Below are positions 62,856 to 64,000 of a stretch of DNA of 64,000 bases, in pieces. Numbering within the stretch: the stretch's first letter is position 1; each line of letters starts with the position of its first letter. Origin of the DNA: Aureibacillus halotolerans (GTDB lineage: Bacteria > Bacillota > Bacilli > Bacillales > DSM-28697). The stretch spans positions 1-64,000 of the forward strand of contig NZ_SNYJ01000002.1 in NCBI RefSeq assembly GCF_004363045.1. Direction: 5' to 3'. Position numbers and translations under genes: made by a program. The notes under the pieces were generated by a model. It searched no databases, was not told where the DNA came from, and saw only the letters and a list, made by a program, of their open reading frames with translations.

Positions 62856-64000
62856 TTATGAGGCGTTCGCGTGACTGGATTCATTGAAGGTGTGGAGACG
62901 ATCAAGAATAACAGCCGCCATCTCACGTGTGACGTTCTCTGAAGGTAGGAAAAGAGAGCCCGTGCCTTTGAAAATGCCAGCAGAGTGTAGGGCATACACG
63001 GCTGGTCTTGCTTCTGGCCAAATGGTTGTCTCATCGTTAAATGAACCGTCGACTTCTGTAGCAGGAAGCTGTAAAGCACGCGCAAGTATAAGGCTCAATT
63101 CCTGGCGTGTCACCTCTTCATTAGGGTGGAAATTCCCGTCCTCTTCACCTTTAATCCATCCAGCTTCATGGGCAGCATGGATGCTATCGGCGAAAGGCGA
63201 TGAGGTTGTGACATCTGCAAATAAGGGAGTACTGTTGCTGGGTTTATGAGGCAAGTGTTGGATTAAAAGTTGAATCACCTCGGCGCGGGTCAATGACATA
63301 TCAGGAAGAAATGCTCCAGTGACCTCTTGTGTACGCATCCATTCGTTTTCAATCGCCTTTTTTACAGATGCCTTTGCATAAGCATCTACCCATAGTTCAT
63401 CAACGACCATCCCATCTAGTTGAATGGGTATCGTAGACGGCACGATGGATGGGAGTGAATCAGCTTGATAATCATCGATCTTTATGACATCGGCGCCATC
63501 GGTCACATTGTTCAACACAGCGATGCCATGCGCGTTTGTTGTCGCTGTTGCTCCGCCAAACGAAACAGTAACATCGGAAGCTGGAACGTATGTGATGGAT
63601 GCGTTGTAGGATGAATCATACGTTGTGACGGCTTTTTCGACTGCAACAGCAATTGTTGATGGTCCAATGATTGTTGCCGATGCATCACTTGCTGGACCCA
63701 CGCCAAAGCCACCGTAAAAGAAATGAATACCATCTCCCGCTTCAAGAAGCTCAGGTGCATTGGCAGCGGCACCCGGAAGGGAAGTTTTGCCGTCGCGTGT
63801 GATGGCAAACTGCCAGCCTGCATTCGCATCAATCGTTCCCGCTTCAAGGCCTGCAATACCTGAAAGATAAGGACCAAATTCAGTATCTTGAATCGTGAAG
63901 GGAATGTCATTTTGCTCCAACACTTTTTTTAATCCTTGTAGTGGTGTGCTCGCTTCGACATTTTCTGAAGCTAGTTGCTTTGCATTGGAACTGACTGTGA
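62856..64000 (-). CDS. DUF4430 and S-layer homology surface protein, 5' part outside window
   Basis: At least 381 residues; the frame is open to the right edge, so the N-terminus and any signal peptide are missing. The visible N-terminal part (LQGLKKVLEQNDIPFTIQDTEFG..., GTIDANAGWQFAITRDGK, LEAGDGIHFFYGGFG) is a DUF4430 domain. A linker with Ig-like features follows (about 85-175 of the visible frame). Three SLH repeats end the protein (SLTRAEVIQLLI, FHPNEEVTRQELSLILARAL, LPSENVTREMAAVILDRL), anchoring it to secondary wall polymer. It lies 81 bases upstream of the DUF4430 lipoprotein in the same operon and probably presents ligand at the cell surface. Confidence 0.88.
   Translation of the reverse strand, partial: TVSSNAKQLASENVEASTPLQGLKKVLEQNDIPFTIQDTEFGPYLSGIAGLEAGTIDANAGWQFAITRDGKTSLPGAAANAPELLEAGDGIHFFYGGFGVGPASDASATIIGPSTIAVAVEKAVTTYDSSYNASITYVPASDVTVSFGGATATTNAHGIAVLNNVTDGADVIKIDDYQADSLPSIVPSTIPIQLDGMVVDELWVDAYAKASVKKAIENEWMRTQEVTGAFLPDMSLTRAEVIQLLIQHLPHKPSNSTPLFADVTTSSPFADSIHAAHEAGWIKGEEDGNFHPNEEVTRQELSLILARALQLPATEVDGSFNDETTIWPEARPAVYALHSAGIFKGTGSLFLPSENVTREMAAVILDRLHTFNESSHANAS

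Overview
The window looks like a chromosomal segment of a Gram-positive, endospore-forming Bacillaceae bacterium with moderate GC. Evidence: strong AGGAGG-type ribosome binding sites, many TTG and GTG starts, a GerA-type spore germinant receptor operon, PbpF, the RelP (YwaC) alarmone synthetase, and a B. subtilis-like order ecsABC - yhaA - hmoB - pbpF - hemEHY. An alkaliphilic relative such as Shouchella or Alkalihalobacillus is possible, but this is only an impression.

Layout. 1-0.75 kb: the end of an IS630-family element whose transposase needs a -1 frameshift. 0.9-6.8 kb: aldehyde dehydrogenase, UppP, a Gfo/Idh/MocA oxidoreductase, a membrane-anchored alpha/beta hydrolase and RsgA. 7.1-18.3 kb: exported and salvage functions, namely a 1304-residue Vpr-like subtilase, a nucleoside hydrolase, a NupC transporter, and a secreted beta-propeller/5'-nucleotidase/LysM protein behind a PhoP-box-like array. 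18.4-22.5 kb: MFS transporter with its probable Rrf2 regulator, a DUF1835-DUF3658-Nudix fusion and RelP. 22.6-26.7 kb: a germinant receptor operon with A, B, C and a small D subunit behind a sigma-G-like promoter. 26.7-30.6 kb: NagZ/AmpS pair, DUF1659/DUF2922 pair and a YusW-like lipoprotein. 31-34.2 kb: a sugar ABC importer without an ATPase, with a cre site. 35-49 kb: ecsABC, MFS, YhaA, YfkM, DUF2164, HmoB, PbpF, HelD and YitT. 49.3-54 kb: HAD phosphatase and hemEHY. 54.2-57.8 kb: a translationally coupled pair of ABC exporters. 58.9-64 kb: an ECF-type vitamin importer operon whose two surface proteins carry DUF4430 (transcobalamin-like) domains; one also has S-layer domains and is cut by the right edge.

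The most unusual feature is the noncoding DNA. Two unrelated families of about 124 bp, each with imperfect terminal inverted repeats, fill most long intergenic gaps. Family A (GTCAAAATAC ends) occurs at 12.2, 14.4, 40.5, 42.6 and 58.2 kb, often with a 59-bp insert module X. Family B (CAGGCTGA ends) occurs at 5.7, 29.9, 34.2 (tandem), 37.9 and 50.4 kb. In addition, two gaps 46 kb apart (12.2-12.94 and 58.16-58.82 kb) are homologous over about 0.7 kb with no conserved reading frame, which points to a larger decayed noncoding element.

Themes: nucleoside and phosphate salvage (nucleoside hydrolase, NupC, 5'-nucleotidase), peptidoglycan metabolism (UppP, NagZ, PbpF), spore germination, the coproporphyrin-dependent heme pathway with a heme-degrading HmoB nearby, and probable corrinoid capture and import at the right end. 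No rRNA, tRNA or CRISPR array was seen.
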